Assembly (NCBI GenBank): GCA_046152925.1
Contig: JBJXFX010000131.1
Span: 1 to 50,970 of the forward strand
Length of the DNA: 50,970 nucleotides
Reading direction: 5' to 3'
Source: CAMAUF01 sp046152925
GTDB taxonomy: Bacteria; Chloroflexota; Dehalococcoidia; Tepidiformales; Tepidiformaceae
A program made the translations under genes and the position numbers. Shown here one piece after another: positions 22,638-29,213 of the stretch. Every line of letters starts with the position of its first letter. Within the stretch, counting starts at the first letter, position 1. The notes beneath the pieces are model-generated. The model saw only the letters and a list, made by a program, of their open reading frames with translations. It had not been told where the DNA came from and made no database searches.

Positions 22638-24176
22638 CTACCGGTCACCGCCGTCGTCGTCCATCTCGTAGTAGTCGATCCCCAGGTGCGTGATCTGCTC
22701 CTCGCCCATCATCCAGCGGAGCGTGTTCTTCAGCTTCGTCTGCTGGATGAAGAGGTCGTGCTCCGGATACAGCTCTGGGGCGTGCTGGGGGCTCTTGAAG
22801 TAGAAGCTCAGCCACTCCTGGATCCCCTTGAACCCGGCCCGATGTGCGAGGTCCAGGAAGAGCGCGAGGTCCAACGCGAGCGGCGCGGCGAGGATCGAGT
22901 CGCGGCAAAGGAAGTCGATCTTGATCTGCATCGGGTAGCCCATCCACCCGAAAATGTCGATGTTGTCCCAGCCCTCTTTGTTGTCGCCGCGGGGTGGGTA
23001 GTAGTTGATCCGCACTTTGTGGTAGAGGTCGCCATAGAGCTCAGGGTAGAGGTCCGGCTGGAGGATGTACTCCAGGACGCCGAGCTTCGACTCCTCTTTC
23101 GTCTTGAACGACTCCGGGTCGTCGAGCACTTCACCGTCGCGGTTGCCGAGGATGTTCGTCGAATACCAGCCGGCCACGCCGAGCATGCGGGCCTTGAACA
23201 TCGGTGCGATAACCGTCTTGAGGAGCGTCTGGCCGGTCTTGAAGTCCTTGCCGCAGATCGGCACGCCTTTGTCTTGGGCGAGCTTGAGGATCGCCGGGAT
23301 GTCGCAGGTCAGGTTTGGGGCGCCGTTCGCGAAGGGGACGCCCTCCATGATCGCGGCGTAGGCGTAGAGCATCGACGGGGCGATGGACTCGTCCCCGGTC
23401 TCCATCGCCGCCTCGAAGCTCTCGAGGTTCATGTGCGCCGGGCCCTGCTCCATGAAAATCTCGGTCGAAGCGGCCCAGACCATGACAAGGCGGTCGCAGC
23501 CGTTCTTCGCCTTGAAGTCGCGGATGTCCTGGCGGATCAGCTCGGCGAGCTCCAGCTTCGTCGGGGCCGTCTTCACGTTCGTCCCGGTCAGACGCTTCAC
23601 GTAGTACTGGTCGAAGACGGCGGGCATCGGCTTGATCGCCCGGAGTGCATCGGCGATCGGGTCGACGTGTTCGTAGCGGTTGAAGACGCCGCACTTGAGC
23701 GCCGCCTCGTAGGCGTTGTCCGGGATCGGGTCCCACGCGCCGAAGACGACGTTGTTCAGGTCGGCGAGCGGCACGAAGTCCTTGATCAGCGGGCTCCGCT
23801 TCTCCGTGCGCTTGCCAAGCCGAATGGTGCCCATCTGGGTGAGCGCACCGATCGGCGAGCCGATCCCGCGGCGCGCGAGTTCCACGCCGGCGATCAGCGT
23901 CGTCGAAACGGCGCCGAGGCCGACGAGCATGACGCCGAGCTTGCCCGTGGCGGGCGCGATCGGGCGGGGCGGGGTGGCGACGAAATCTTTGGCTTCCACG
24001 ACGATACCTCTCTGGCGTGCGAGTTGGATGAGGACGGCCTGCCATTGAGCGGGGATCCGTCCGGTCTTGGCCCAGTGCTGGATGGTGGATTGCCGCCGGC
24101 CGAGGAGCGTGGCCAGCGCAGACTGTCCGCCGAAGCGAGCGATGATCCGTTCAGCGGCGTTGGGTTCAGGGTTCAC
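22638..24176 (-). CDS. Inositol-3-phosphate synthase with N-terminal HTH domain
   Basis: This is a 512-residue protein. From about residue 80 on it is a myo-inositol-1-phosphate synthase, an NAD-dependent enzyme converting glucose 6-phosphate to inositol phosphate. Motifs are VMLVGLGAVSTTLIAGVELA (NAD-binding), VVFGAWDP, GKDFKTGQT, LGNRDGEVL and MQIKIDFLCRDSILAAPLAL. Before it stands a compact HTH domain (about 8-63) with IIARFGGQSALATLLGRR and STIQHWAKTGRIPA. This resembles the small Cro-like 'carph-isopro' HTH domains otherwise found alone in phages and bacteria. The GTG at 24174-24176 is my preferred start, since AGGG stands 9 nt upstream; TTG 24185 lacks room for a ribosome site. Fusion to a metabolic enzyme suggests autoregulation. 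Confidence 0.9.
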   Translation of the reverse strand: MNPEPNAAERIIARFGGQSALATLLGRRQSTIQHWAKTGRIPAQWQAVLIQLARQRGIVVEAKDFVATPPRPIAPATGKLGVMLVGLGAVSTTLIAGVELARRGIGSPIGALTQMGTIRLGKRTEKRSPLIKDFVPLADLNNVVFGAWDPIPDNAYEAALKCGVFNRYEHVDPIADALRAIKPMPAVFDQYYVKRLTGTNVKTAPTKLELAELIRQDIRDFKAKNGCDRLVMVWAASTEIFMEQGPAHMNLESFEAAMETGDESIAPSMLYAYAAIMEGVPFANGAPNLTCDIPAILKLAQDKGVPICGKDFKTGQTLLKTVIAPMFKARMLGVAGWYSTNILGNRDGEVLDDPESFKTKEESKLGVLEYILQPDLYPELYGDLYHKVRINYYPPRGDNKEGWDNIDIFGWMGYPMQIKIDFLCRDSILAAPLALDLALFLDLAHRAGFKGIQEWLSFYFKSPQHAPELYPEHDLFIQQTKLKNTLRWMMGEEQITHLGIDYYEMDDDGGDR

Positions 24177-24185
24177 GAGAGTCAA

Positions 24186-24207
24186 CCCTAACGATTTTTT
24201 CGTTGGG
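24186..24207. promoter_or_regulatory. Palindrome directly upstream of the inositol phosphate synthase start
   Basis: AACGA (24190-24194) and TCGTT (24200-24204) flank five T, with CCC and GGG at the outer ends. The element lies 10-30 bp before GTG 24176. It is the most likely operator for the protein's own HTH domain, but this is inference. Confidence 0.4.
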
Positions 24208-24281
24208 AATCAAGTGGGAGATGGTGAAGACTGGGAGGACCAAGCGGCGGCGGAGTTCGGCCGGGCGGTCGAATAAACATA

Positions 24282-24297
24282 TGTGAACCGGTTCACA
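24282..24297. promoter_or_regulatory. CRP/FNR-type palindrome TGTGA-N6-TCACA
   Basis: TGTGAACCGGTTCACA is a perfect 16-bp palindrome and an exact match to the CRP consensus TGTGA-N6-TCACA. It lies between the divergent inositol phosphate synthase and collagen-like genes, about 65 bp before the latter. Its right side continues as GTTCACAGACT, an 11-bp run also found in the palindrome at 49139-49164. Confidence 0.55.
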
Positions 24298-24361
24298 GAC
24301 TTCACAAGACCGCAAAGATACACTCGGCCCGCGCGCATGAACGGCGCGAAGGACGTACGCG

Positions 24362-25323
24362 ATGACACCCACGAAGGCAGGGACTAAAAAGGGACGGAGC
24401 GTGACGGTCTTTGGGATCGAAGTCGGAGTGCTCACGTTCCTTGGACTGTCGTTCAGCATTGCATTGTCCGTCGTCATCTCTCATTTGGTTCAGAACCTCT
24501 ACTTCGACAACGACAGCAACGGCACTTGGGAGTTGGTGCGCCGAAACGTTGTGACCGAACGACGCGTGGACATCGGCGCGAATCTCGAGGTGGATCAGAA
24601 CCTCGATGTCAAGGGAGCACTCAAGGTAGCGCGGGATACCTCCATCGACGGGATTCTATCCGTTGCCAAGGACCTCGTGCTTGGCAGTGATGGGACCTTC
24701 ATTCAGATGTCCGCGGTCAACTGCCCGGCTGAGCTCCCCGTCCCATCCGGAACTGGGCGACTCTGCCTCGACCAGGCGCAGGGATTCGTCGTCGCCACTG
24801 GTACCGACGGATATCAGCCATTACGCAGCGCAGGCGTTCCGGGGAAAGACGGCGCACCCGGGAAGGACGGTAAAGGCGGGCAAGCGTGCTGGGATCTCAA
24901 CGCGAACGGGCTGTCCGATGTAGCAGCTGAGGACGCTAACCGCGACGGCCGGGTCGACGTGACCGATTGCCGGACGGCACCTTCCAAGCCGGGACGGCGG
25001 CTCTTACAGCCACGTCAGCACCGGAGTTTCTTGTCCAGCACTTCGCGAAGTACGGGCGGCCGCACCCCGGAACCCTGCGGATGGCCACGATCACCGTGAA
25101 CGCCGAGGTGCTGGGATCACCACCGGCAGCGCCTTCGGTCCAGGTGACTCCGCGTGGTCGCTGGTTGGCGCTATACGTGGTCGTGGAACCGCGTACCAAT
25201 GGCACGACCCTCGTCCACGTGATCGTAGACCAACCTTTCGCCCTCGACTCCCAGGTCGGTGGAACCCAAACGCCGCCGCCCACAGACCAGTTCGACTACA
25301 TCATTCAGCGCTCGGCCCGTTAG
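24362..25323 (+). pseudogene. Membrane-anchored collagen-like protein gene with one frameshift
   Basis: ATG 24362 has GAAGGA upstream and begins a protein with one membrane helix (about residues 23-45, VLTFLGLSFSIALSVVISHL). Next come repeat-like strands (LEVDQNLDVKGALKVARDTS), a short collagen-like run (GVPGKDGAPGKDGKGG), and an EF-hand/dockerin-like calcium loop (CWDLNANGLSDVAAEDANRD with DGRVDVTDC). At about 24971 the reading frame must change: the +1 frame continues PDGTFQAGTAALTA to a stop at 25323, whereas the first frame runs into unconserved basic sequence and stops at 25099. One missing C in TGCCGG would explain this. Sequencing error and true frameshift cannot be separated here. Confidence 0.65.
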
Positions 25324-25337
25324 CGCCGCGCGCCGGT

Positions 25338-25856
25338 TTAGCCCTCGCGCCGCGCAAGCCAGGCGGCCCAGAGCGCATCCCGCTTGCGGCTCCCCTTGCG
25401 ATACCCGAGTTGGCCCCCGAGCAAGGGCCCGAAAAGCTGGGCCAAAACATACCCACCCAGGATCAGCACGATGAAGGCCAGCGCCGGATGCCCCAAGAAG
25501 CCCGGGGCCCAGAGCACCATCCAAAGGAACAACCCCGCCGCAAGGATGAGCCCGGTGAACGCCCCGAGGTGGACCCAGCGCGCCTCGGTCCTTTGGCGCG
25601 CTTGAAACGCCCGCAAGACATCCTGCGGGATCTCTTCGACGGTTCCGCTCGCCGCCACCGGGTTGCCGCAGTAGGGACAGCGCTCGGCGTCCTTCTGAAG
25701 GCGTCCATAGCAAAACCCACAGAACCGGCCCTTCACGGGCACGCGGCGGGCGAGCCGCTCCTCCATCTTTTCTTGGAGCTTATCGAGGTAGGGATACGGC
25801 GTGACGTAGCCCGCTATCCCTTCGGGCTCCGGCGGCGAGGTGGGCGGCGTGGTCAT
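25338..25856 (-). CDS. Zinc-ribbon membrane protein
   Basis: This 172-residue protein has an N-terminal cytoplasmic part with a zinc ribbon (FCGFCYGRLQKDAERCPYCG, about 46-65; CxxC-x10-CxxC) and two hydrophobic helices (about 98-116 and 124-144; LGAFTGLILAAGLFLWMVLW and LAFIVLILGGYVLAQLFG). The C-terminus is basic. ATG 25854-25856 has GAGGAA upstream. I recognise no named family beyond the general double-zinc-ribbon type, and neighbouring genes give no clue to function. Confidence 0.68.
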   Translation of the reverse strand: MTTPPTSPPEPEGIAGYVTPYPYLDKLQEKMEERLARRVPVKGRFCGFCYGRLQKDAERCPYCGNPVAASGTVEEIPQDVLRAFQARQRTEARWVHLGAFTGLILAAGLFLWMVLWAPGFLGHPALAFIVLILGGYVLAQLFGPLLGGQLGYRKGSRKRDALWAAWLARREG

Positions 25857-25914
25857 TTCCTCGTCAGAGTACGGGGGGCGACGAACTCACGGAATCAGGC
25901 ACACGTGGCAGCCC

Positions 25915-26467
25915 CTACTCGTCGTTTGCGCGGCGGAAAAGGACATCCAAGTCGATTCGAAGGTCTGCGAGTACCGGCTGGGCGTCGAGCGCCGCACCTC
26001 GCCTCACGGTCTCGGGCTTCCGCACCACGGCGATACACGGTGACGACTTCGCGCTCAGGATCGACCACCCACACCAACTCAGTCCCCGCACGGAGATAGA
26101 ACCCGACCTTGTCGAGGACGTAGCCCGCGCCATCCGAAGGCGAAAGCACCTCAATCGCCAAGTCCGGCGGCACTTCGACTGCGCCTCGGGTCTGTCCGGC
26201 CGGGAACCGCGAACGCCGTGTGACCGAAACATCGGGAAGGTAGGCGCGCTGCTCCGCCCGGTGGGCATGAAGCAACTCAGTGTCGACGCGTGCCTCTCGG
26301 GACGAGCGAGCGTAGAGGCCCAACTCCGTGATGAACTCGCGAACGACTGCGCTTACCGGTGGGGTGCGAGGGCTCTTGCTGTGAATCTCGCCCCGGGAGT
26401 ACTCGCTATACGGCGGTTCGCCCTCCGGCAACGCGAGAAACTCGTCCAGGCTCATGTGCGTGGGCAT
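25915..26467 (-). pseudogene. Uma2-family putative endonuclease with a C-terminal frameshift
   Basis: The protein starts MPTHMSLDEFLALPEGEPPY, as in Uma2/DUF820 proteins of the PD-(D/E)xK nuclease fold. The catalytic motifs are intact: YLPDVSV, then PPDLAIEVLSPS and DKVGFYLRAGTELVWVVDP. After VTVYR (about 26030) the frame shifts. The family-type C-terminus (GAALDAQPVLADLRIDLDVL) continues in another frame to a stop at 25915, whereas the first frame runs on to 25895 with unconserved sequence. The nuclease core would still be made. The start has no ribosome site but has TATGCT 6 nt upstream. Confidence 0.7.
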
Positions 26468-26473
26468 GCGTGC

Positions 26474-26479
26474 AGCATA
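26474..26479 (-). promoter_or_regulatory. Leaderless-type -10 element of the Uma2 gene
   Basis: TATGCT on the minus strand lies 6 nt before ATG 26467. No -35 box is apparent. Confidence 0.35.
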
Positions 26480-26491
26480 CCGCTCGGCCGC

Positions 26492-27232
26492 TCAGCGGAC
26501 GGTCTCCGCGATCGCCAGAAGCTCCGCGCGCGAAAGCGTCGCCGACTCCAACCGGAAGGTCACCGCGCCATCCGACCAGATCAGCGCACGGCCGCTCGTG
26601 ACCCGTTCTGTGCCGGCCACCTCGCTCCCATCTGGCCTCAGGATCCGCGCAAACCGTTCCCCAACTTCGAACCAGTAGGCCGGCCGGCCGCCGACCTCCG
26701 CCTCCTCCACGGCTCGCGCATTGGGCACGCCCTTCGCGAAAATGAAGCTGTCCGTCTGCCACAACGCGAAGCCCGGGTAGACCGCCACGAGCACGCGGGC
26801 GCCGAGGTATGCCAGGGAGTAGAGCGCCGGCTCATCCTGACCGCTGGGAAGCACCGGTTCGAAGCCCAGCAGGGCGCGGGCTGCATCCCGCGCTAAGGGC
26901 AGCGCGACACCCTCCGGGGCCGGCGTAGGCCTCGCGGCGTCAGTGCCGGTCGCCGTTGCAGTGGCCACCGGCAAGGGCTCGACCTGCACCTGGGCGCCGC
27001 GCACGCGGAGCCCGAAGAACTCCGCGACGGCTTCGCGGCTTTTCGGCACAACGAGGGCTACCGCCAGCGCGACGACGACCGCCAGGGCGGCGAACGCGAG
27101 CCCCTGCCGCCAGGTTGCCGCCCTCCGGCGCCCGTCGGATTGCACCGCGAGCGGCGGCACGGGCGGGTAGTCGAACGCACGCGCATCCGCCTCGAGGAGG
27201 TCGTGGAGCCAATCGCGGACCGGCTCAGCCAT
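26492..27232 (-). CDS. Putative anti-sigma factor (membrane-anchored)
   Basis: This 246-residue protein has an N-terminal cytoplasmic segment of about 55 residues (MAEPVRDWLHDLLEADA), one membrane helix (about 58-78, LAFAALAVVVALAVALVVP), and an extracellular domain with a Thr/Ala/Pro-rich hinge. The zinc-finger HxxxCxxC of ZAS anti-sigma factors is absent. It overlaps the end of the ECF sigma gene by 8 nt, and GAGGAGG in the sigma-gene tail serves as its ribosome site, so the pair is translationally coupled. The C-terminal domain (LLGFEPVLPSG..) resembles sensory domains of anti-sigma factors in Chloroflexota, but I cannot name the signal. Confidence 0.72.
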   Translation of the reverse strand: MAEPVRDWLHDLLEADARAFDYPPVPPLAVQSDGRRRAATWRQGLAFAALAVVVALAVALVVPKSREAVAEFFGLRVRGAQVQVEPLPVATATATGTDAARPTPAPEGVALPLARDAARALLGFEPVLPSGQDEPALYSLAYLGARVLVAVYPGFALWQTDSFIFAKGVPNARAVEEAEVGGRPAYWFEVGERFARILRPDGSEVAGTERVTSGRALIWSDGAVTFRLESATLSRAELLAIAETVR

Positions 27233-27818
27233 CGTCGCCCTCCTCGTCCCCGAACGGCTCCCGGAGGTGCGGATAGCGCGCTTCAATCAGGGCGCGGAGG
27301 CGCTGCGATGCGCGGCTCAAACGCGACTTTACGGTGCCCTGGGCACAGCCCAACGCCGTCGCCATCTCGCGCTCGTTGAGCCCGAGGTAATAGCGGAGGT
27401 AGAGCGCGACCCGGTCCTGTTCGGACAGTTCCGCCATCGCCTCGTGAAGCTCGGCCCGGCGCTCGCCCGCCGCGACAGCGCTCGCTGGGCCTGGCAACGA
27501 CCGCGGCGCGCCCGCCCACAGCCGCGGCAGCCAACTCAGCCGCCGCTGACGGCTGCGGACCTCGTTCAGCGCGACGTTGACGACGATCCGGACCAGCCAA
27601 GCGCCAAACGGATCGCCCAAGCGGAACCGGTCGAGCGACTGGTACGCGCGAATGAGGCCCTCCTGGGTCGCGTCTTCGGCGGCCGCGGCATCGCGCAGGA
27701 TGAGGAACGCCGCGCGAAACGCCCGCTCGCCGTGCAGTGTGACGAGGCGCGCGAACGCCTCCCGGTCGCCCGCCCGGACGGCCCTGATCGCCGCGTCGTC
27801 TGCCTCGGTGGCCTGCAC
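27225..27818 (-). CDS. ECF RNA polymerase sigma factor (SigE/SigW-like)
   Basis: This 197-residue sigma factor has a normal sigma-2 region (LVTLHGERAFRAAFLILRDA, then AEDATQEGLIRAYQSLDRFR for -10 recognition) and a sigma-4 HTH (LSEQDRVALYLRYYLGLNER, MATALGCAQGTVKSRLSRA). All elements expected for an active ECF sigma factor are present. The start codon is GTG 27818. It is the first gene of a two-gene operon with the membrane anti-sigma factor, so it probably responds to an envelope signal. Confidence 0.92.
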   Translation of the reverse strand: MQATEADDAAIRAVRAGDREAFARLVTLHGERAFRAAFLILRDAAAAEDATQEGLIRAYQSLDRFRLGDPFGAWLVRIVVNVALNEVRSRQRRLSWLPRLWAGAPRSLPGPASAVAAGERRAELHEAMAELSEQDRVALYLRYYLGLNEREMATALGCAQGTVKSRLSRASQRLRALIEARYPHLREPFGDEEGDDG

Positions 27819-27958
27819 TCGCCTGTTCTACACCGCTGGCCGCCTGCTGGTTCCACCCACCTCCGCCCAAAGTCCGACGCCGATTCCGGCGGGCGACGGT
27901 CATCAGGGGCGGCCCCACGCGCGTAGGTTTGGACATACCACCACTGGAGTTGCCCCCC

Positions 27959-28150
27959 ATGAGCGCCATTGCCATCCTCAGCCCCAACGACCACGCCCAC
28001 CGCTGGTTGATAGACGCCCCTAACGGCCCGACGAGCGTCGGCCGCTGCAAGGTCTGCCGTGCCGAGAAGACGTTCCGCAACTGGCTCGAAGAGATCGACT
28101 TCATCAACGAGACCACCGTGCGGGCAACGGGCAGCCGCGTCGCCGCCTGA
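27959..28150 (+). CDS. Small CxxC protein of unknown function
   Basis: This is a 63-residue protein with HRWLIDAPNGPTSVGRCKVC, continuing AEKTFRN. The HxW...P.GPTS.G.CK.C pattern recurs in short proteins of Chloroflexota and related bacteria, where the CxxC plus upstream His may bind a metal. ATG 27959 has GGAG 9 nt upstream; an in-frame TTG at 27929 is less likely. The function is unknown, and nothing in the neighbourhood (ECF sigma gene, DNA ligase gene) clearly links to it. Confidence 0.65.
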   Translation: MSAIAILSPNDHAHRWLIDAPNGPTSVGRCKVCRAEKTFRNWLEEIDFINETTVRATGSRVAA

Positions 28151-28162
28151 GTCCCAGTCCGC

Positions 28163-28168
28163 TAGGCT
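28163..28168 (+). promoter_or_regulatory. Leaderless-type -10 element of the DNA ligase gene
   Basis: TAGGCT lies 7 nt before ATG 28176. No Shine-Dalgarno is present in the gap. Confidence 0.4.
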
Positions 28169-28175
28169 GGGCCAC

Positions 28176-29213
28176 ATGCTCCAGCCACCGATAGAGCCGA
28201 TGCTCGCCAAGCTGACACCCTCGATCCCGCAGGATGGAGCGTGGGTGTACGAACCAAAATGGGACGGCTTCCGCTGCCTGGCCTTCATCAAGGGCGGCAA
28301 CGTCTACCTCCAAAGCCGGGATTCCCGCCCGCTCGCCCGCTACTTCCCCGAGCTCGCTGAAGCCTTGCCGCGCATCCTCGCCGGGCCGTGCGTGCTTGAT
28401 GGCGAAATCGTCCTGATGGGGCCGCGCGGCCTCGAATTCGACACCCTCCAGCTGCGGTTGCACCCCGCCGAATCCCGCGTCCGCAAGCTCGCGAACGAGA
28501 CGCCCGCGTCCTACGTGGCCTTCGATCTGCTCTGGGAAGGCGGCGACGACCTGCGCGCGGACCCGTTTGCCGCGCGGCGCGCCCGGCTCGAAACGCTCCT
28601 CGGCGGCGTACCCCCACCACTCCATCTGACCCCGGCCACCACCGACCCAGCGGTCGCCGCTGACTGGTTCTCGCGGTTCGAAGGCGCCGGATTCGACGGT
28701 GTTATCGCCAAGCCGGCCGCCGTCACCTATCAGCCGGGCGTCCGGGCGATGGCAAAAATCAAGCACCTCCGCACCGCGGACTGCGTCGTCGGTGGCTATC
28801 GCTGGTACAAGGACATGGAGGGCCGCGCGATCGGCTCGCTCCTCCTCGGCCTCTATGACGACGACAGCGCGTTCCACCTCGTGGGCCACACATCGAGCTT
28901 CTCGGCCAAGGAGAAGCAGGAACTCGTGCCCCTCCTGGCGCCCTACGTCACCAGCGATGAAGGCGAGAGCTTCGATGGTCGCGCGCCGGGCGGCCCAAGC
29001 CGCTGGAGCCAGGGCAAGGACCAAAGCTGGGTCCGGCTCCGGCCGGAGCTCGTCTGCGAGGTAACCTTCGACTACCTCCAAGGCCCGCGCTTCCGCCACG
29101 CGTCGACCTTCAAGCGATGGCGCACCGACAAGCCGCCGGCGGACTGCCGCTTCGACCAGTTCATCGCCGCCGTCCCCGCGGAGCTGGCCGAGGTGTTCGC
29201 CGCACGCGGCTAG
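28176..29213 (+). CDS. ATP-dependent DNA ligase (LigC/LigD-type core)
   Basis: This 345-residue ligase seals nicks in DNA after forming a covalent lysine-AMP intermediate. Motif I is EPKWDGFR with Lys28, and the later motifs include LDGEIVL (motif III), YVAFDLLW, FDGVIAK (motif IV) and AKIKHLRTADCV (motif V), followed by an OB-fold. No polymerase or phosphoesterase domain of LigD is fused, and no ku gene is nearby, so it is likely a stand-alone repair ligase. I used ATG 28176; a longer frame from 28059 overlaps the CxxC-protein gene. Its TAG stop interlocks with the stop of the convergent GGDEF-EAL gene. Confidence 0.9.
   Translation: MLQPPIEPMLAKLTPSIPQDGAWVYEPKWDGFRCLAFIKGGNVYLQSRDSRPLARYFPELAEALPRILAGPCVLDGEIVLMGPRGLEFDTLQLRLHPAESRVRKLANETPASYVAFDLLWEGGDDLRADPFAARRARLETLLGGVPPPLHLTPATTDPAVAADWFSRFEGAGFDGVIAKPAAVTYQPGVRAMAKIKHLRTADCVVGGYRWYKDMEGRAIGSLLLGLYDDDSAFHLVGHTSSFSAKEKQELVPLLAPYVTSDEGESFDGRAPGGPSRWSQGKDQSWVRLRPELVCEVTFDYLQGPRFRHASTFKRWRTDKPPADCRFDQFIAAVPAELAEVFAARG

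Noticed and set aside
22626..24191. 521-residue open frame on the plus strand
   Set aside because: It lies opposite the inositol-phosphate synthase gene, has Glu/His/Val-rich shadow composition and no domain.
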